Origin: Paraperlucidibaca sp.
Lineage (GTDB): Bacteria > Pseudomonadota > Gammaproteobacteria > Pseudomonadales > Moraxellaceae
Direction of reading: 5' to 3'
Assembly: GCA_018066805.1 (NCBI GenBank)
Contig: JAGPVX010000040.1
Span: 1 to 56,694 of the forward strand
Length of the DNA stretch: 56,694 bases
The translations under genes and the position numbers were made by a program. Positions 54,321 through 56,694 of the stretch are shown piece after piece. The notes beneath the pieces are model-generated. The model ran no database searches. It was not told the origin of the DNA and saw only the letters and a list, made by a program, of their open reading frames with translations. Positions within the stretch are counted from its first letter, which is position 1; every line of letters begins with the position of its first letter.

Positions 54321-56694
54321 ATGGTCATTCGGCAGCTTCTTATTCTCTCGGCAGTCACAGCACTGCTATCTGCCTGCGATAGTGCACCAAATAGCGTTTC
54401 ATCTCCTCCTAGCGGCTCTGAAATACAAACTGGCATGGTGTATGACAGTACGGTGGAAGGCATTGCTTACCGCACCTCAACCCAAAGTGGTATCACTGAT
54501 ACGGGCGGCATATTCACTTATCGTTCTGGCGAGCGTATTACCTTTTCTTTTGCTGGAGTGGATTTGCCTGAGGCGCTAGCGCTGCCTCAAATGAACCCGC
54601 GATTTATTTTCGCATCCACGGCCGAACTGGCATCGAGCAATGACAATCGGGTCGTTAACTTTTCACGCTTACTGCAGTCGCTAGATGCCGATGGCAACTC
54701 AGCGAATGGCTTGGATATTCGCGAAGCGAGTGCGGCGTTGGCCGAGCGAAATATTGCCTTAAATTTGGCTGTAGAGCCGGATAGCTTTGCTGCTAATAAC
54801 CCTGCAATTACTACGTATTTGTCTGAGAAAGGCCGAGCTTTAGTCGATGCCGAAGTGGCTAAAGCGCACTTGGCTTGTAGTGAGCAAGACGTGGCTGAGG
54901 GCCGCACACCAGATGGTATTTGTGACGGTAATACGCCTGCTTTATCGGCTGGCGATATCAGTATTCTTGAGGGTAATAGCAGTCATGTCATCAGCATGAC
55001 ATTTACCTTGTCGAGCACTTCGGCTGTGCCTGTGTCATTCGCCTATACGACTCAAGCAGCAACAGCTACTGCGGGCGATGATTTTGTTGATGCTGCAGGG
55101 GTCATAACGTTTCCTGCAGGAACACGTAATCAAACACTCGCCATCACCATTTTGGGCGATATTGCTCCTGAGGATGATGAGTTTTTCACCGTTAAGCTCA
55201 GTCAAGCTACGGGCTTAACACTGGTTCGTGACTCAATACGGGTCACTCTCCGTGATGATGATACGGTGGCGACACCTTTGCGTATTTCGGCGCAGCCCTT
55301 ATTGGTCAATGAAGGCAGTGGCGGAGGCTTTACTCAGGCGATGTTGCGGATTGAGCGCCAAGGTGCACTGGATCAAGCGGTAAGCATTCGTTTGGTGAGT
55401 CGCGATGAGGGTAGTGCGCTGGCCCCTAGTGATTATGAGGCGATTAATCGCGAGGTGATCATCCCCGCAAATGACACGTCGATTTTAGTGCCACTGAAAA
55501 TTGTTGCCGATGACGCCGTTGAGAATGATGAAACCTTCCTGATCGATATCACCAGCGTGAGCCCGCAAGCACAAATTATCGGCTCGCCAGTGCGAGTGAC
55601 TATTGCCAATGATGATGTGGCTACAAGTCGTTCGCAATTGAGTATTGCTGATGGCAGCATTCAAGAGCCCGAAAGTGGTACTGCGCCTCTGCTAGTTACT
55701 GTCACTCGCTCTGGTGCTGCCAATAGTGCGGTAACCGTGCGCGTGAAAAGTGAAAATGGTAGTGCCGAGGCCGGTACAGATTATCTGGCGGTCAATCAAC
55801 TATTAAGCTTCCCCGCAGGTGTCCTGACGCAGTCGTTTAACGTCACTATTAATGCCGATGCGATCAGTGAGCCGACTGAAACATTTACGCTACGTCTGAG
55901 TGAGGCGAGCAATGCAGATATTGCTGTTGGTGAAGCAATTATTAGTATTTTGGATCAGCCGCCAATAGCCGTTGCACCGACTATTACGTTGGCTGATCGC
56001 TCGATTACCGAGGGCGACACGGAGCGTAACGAAACATTTACGCTTCAGCGTAGTGGTGATGTATCGCTGCCTAGTTCGGTGCGAGTGAGTGTGTTGTCAC
56101 GAGCCGACGATACGGCGACAGCTGGTGCTGATTACGAGGCGTTAAATCAGCTCGTGCACTTCCCTGCGAATGCTAGCTCCGCCAGCATTGTTGTGCGTAT
56201 TTTAGGTGATGACATTGTGGAGGCGAATGAAACATTTTCGCTTCTGCTCAGTAGCCCAACAAATGCCACTCTGGCGCGAACGGCAGCTCGCATCACGATC
56301 ATTGATGATGACAATGCGGCGCTTCCAAGCCTGAGTTTACTGCCGCTAGAGCCAGTAGATGAAGGCGACTCTGGGCTGAAACTGGTTAATGTGATTGCAC
56401 AGCTGAGTGAGGCCAGTACCCAAGCGATTACGCTGACGTACTCACTTGAGGATGGCTCTGCCACTAGCCAGGGCCAACGTCGCGACTTTGATCCAGTGCA
56501 AAACTCGCAAGTGACTATCCCTGCCGGTGCGACAAAAGGCTTGCTGCCAATCACTATTCGCGGCGATGCCTATGAGGAGCGCGATGAGACACTGACTGTG
56601 GTTTTGAACAGTGTCAGTGGTGCGCGATTAGGCACTAGCAGCCAAGTTATTACCATCAAAAATGATGAAGAAGCCAAGCTTCTGCAAGTCGGTG
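54321..56694 (+). CDS. Large lipoprotein with tandem Calx-beta domains (partial, runs off the edge)
   Basis: An open frame of 791 codons from ATG 54321 (AGGTG upstream) to the window edge without a stop. The N-terminus MVIRQLLILSAVTALLSAC is a lipoprotein signal with lipobox Cys19. Residues 20-210 hold a segment found in many gammaproteobacterial surface lipoproteins (GIAYRTSTQSGITDTGGIFT, FSRLLQSLDADGNSANGLDI). From about residue 213 at least five Calx-beta repeats follow, each with a YxAxN or DDFxDAAG-type block, a FPAG strand and an acidic DDxxExxETF motif (for example DDAVENDETFLI, DDIVEANETFSL). Such repeats bind Ca2+ and occur in adhesins. A surface adhesion role is inference. Confidence 0.88.
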   Translation, partial: MVIRQLLILSAVTALLSACDSAPNSVSSPPSGSEIQTGMVYDSTVEGIAYRTSTQSGITDTGGIFTYRSGERITFSFAGVDLPEALALPQMNPRFIFASTAELASSNDNRVVNFSRLLQSLDADGNSANGLDIREASAALAERNIALNLAVEPDSFAANNPAITTYLSEKGRALVDAEVAKAHLACSEQDVAEGRTPDGICDGNTPALSAGDISILEGNSSHVISMTFTLSSTSAVPVSFAYTTQAATATAGDDFVDAAGVITFPAGTRNQTLAITILGDIAPEDDEFFTVKLSQATGLTLVRDSIRVTLRDDDTVATPLRISAQPLLVNEGSGGGFTQAMLRIERQGALDQAVSIRLVSRDEGSALAPSDYEAINREVIIPANDTSILVPLKIVADDAVENDETFLIDITSVSPQAQIIGSPVRVTIANDDVATSRSQLSIADGSIQEPESGTAPLLVTVTRSGAANSAVTVRVKSENGSAEAGTDYLAVNQLLSFPAGVLTQSFNVTINADAISEPTETFTLRLSEASNADIAVGEAIISILDQPPIAVAPTITLADRSITEGDTERNETFTLQRSGDVSLPSSVRVSVLSRADDTATAGADYEALNQLVHFPANASSASIVVRILGDDIVEANETFSLLLSSPTNATLARTAARITIIDDDNAALPSLSLLPLEPVDEGDSGLKLVNVIAQLSEASTQAITLTYSLEDGSATSQGQRRDFDPVQNSQVTIPAGATKGLLPITIRGDAYEERDETLTVVLNSVSGARLGTSSQVITIKNDEEAKLLQVG

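Noticed and set aside
1-56694. CRISPR arrays, insertion sequences, prophage genes or integrase/attachment sites
   Set aside because: I saw no regularly spaced repeats, transposase or integrase-like proteins, or tRNA-flanking duplications anywhere in the window.

Overview
The window is a chromosomal segment of a gammaproteobacterium with balanced base composition (GC looks close to 50%). The ribosomal block follows the classical S10-spc-alpha order. The runs rplQ|uvrA-(MFS)-ssb, lolB-ispE-tRNA-Gln-prs-rplY-pth-ychF and hemA-prfA-prmC-moeB are arranged as I recall them from Pseudomonas and its relatives. A phasin-like protein and a type II secretion trio (gspN-gspC-gspD) detached from the other gsp genes also fit the Pseudomonadales in the broad sense. 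I cannot name a genus.

Layout. Positions 1-14032 hold the end of tuf and its terminator, then 27 ribosomal protein genes with secY and rpoA. Candidate promoters lie before rpsJ, rplN and rpsM, and a strong bidirectional terminator follows rplQ. Positions 14067-19099 hold uvrA (minus), a YajR-type transporter and ssb. Positions 19213-23492 are gspN, gspC and gspD; GspD carries an unusual Pro/Ala-rich tail with a duplicated peptide. Positions 23552-26605 are an ABC1 kinase-like protein and purK-purE, all minus. Positions 26648-29338 are a tiny membrane ORF (minus), a membrane protein, mpl and fluoride exporter crcB. Positions 29342-31224 are a TerC protein, ppnP and a YiiX-like papain-fold hydrolase. 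Positions 31480-37927 hold a fold-III PLP decarboxylase, a KefB/C-like antiporter, ppa, a phasin-like repeat protein, a GST and an orphan periplasmic binding protein. Next come a secreted nuclease and tRNA-Met.

Positions 38735-43385 form the most coherent accessory system, a probable sulfide/persulfide detoxification locus. It contains a SulP transporter and an ETHE1/Blh-like metallo-beta-lactamase (minus), an ArsR repressor with the BigR cysteine spacing, and a rhodanese-like/SQR fusion (plus). The divergent promoters overlap face to face, and one inverted repeat covers both.

Positions 43482-48539 are ychF, pth, rplY, prs, tRNA-Gln, ispE and lolB on the minus strand. Positions 48684-54120 are hemA, prfA, prmC, moeB and a second ABC1 kinase-like protein on the plus strand. 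The window ends inside a large lipoprotein made of tandem Calx-beta domains (54321 to the edge).

Most of the window is core housekeeping. I found no CRISPR array, insertion sequence, prophage or integration site. The points I consider most worth checking are the sulfide locus promoter architecture, the GspD tail, the perfectly tandem 35-residue repeats of the phasin-like protein, and the Calx-beta lipoprotein.
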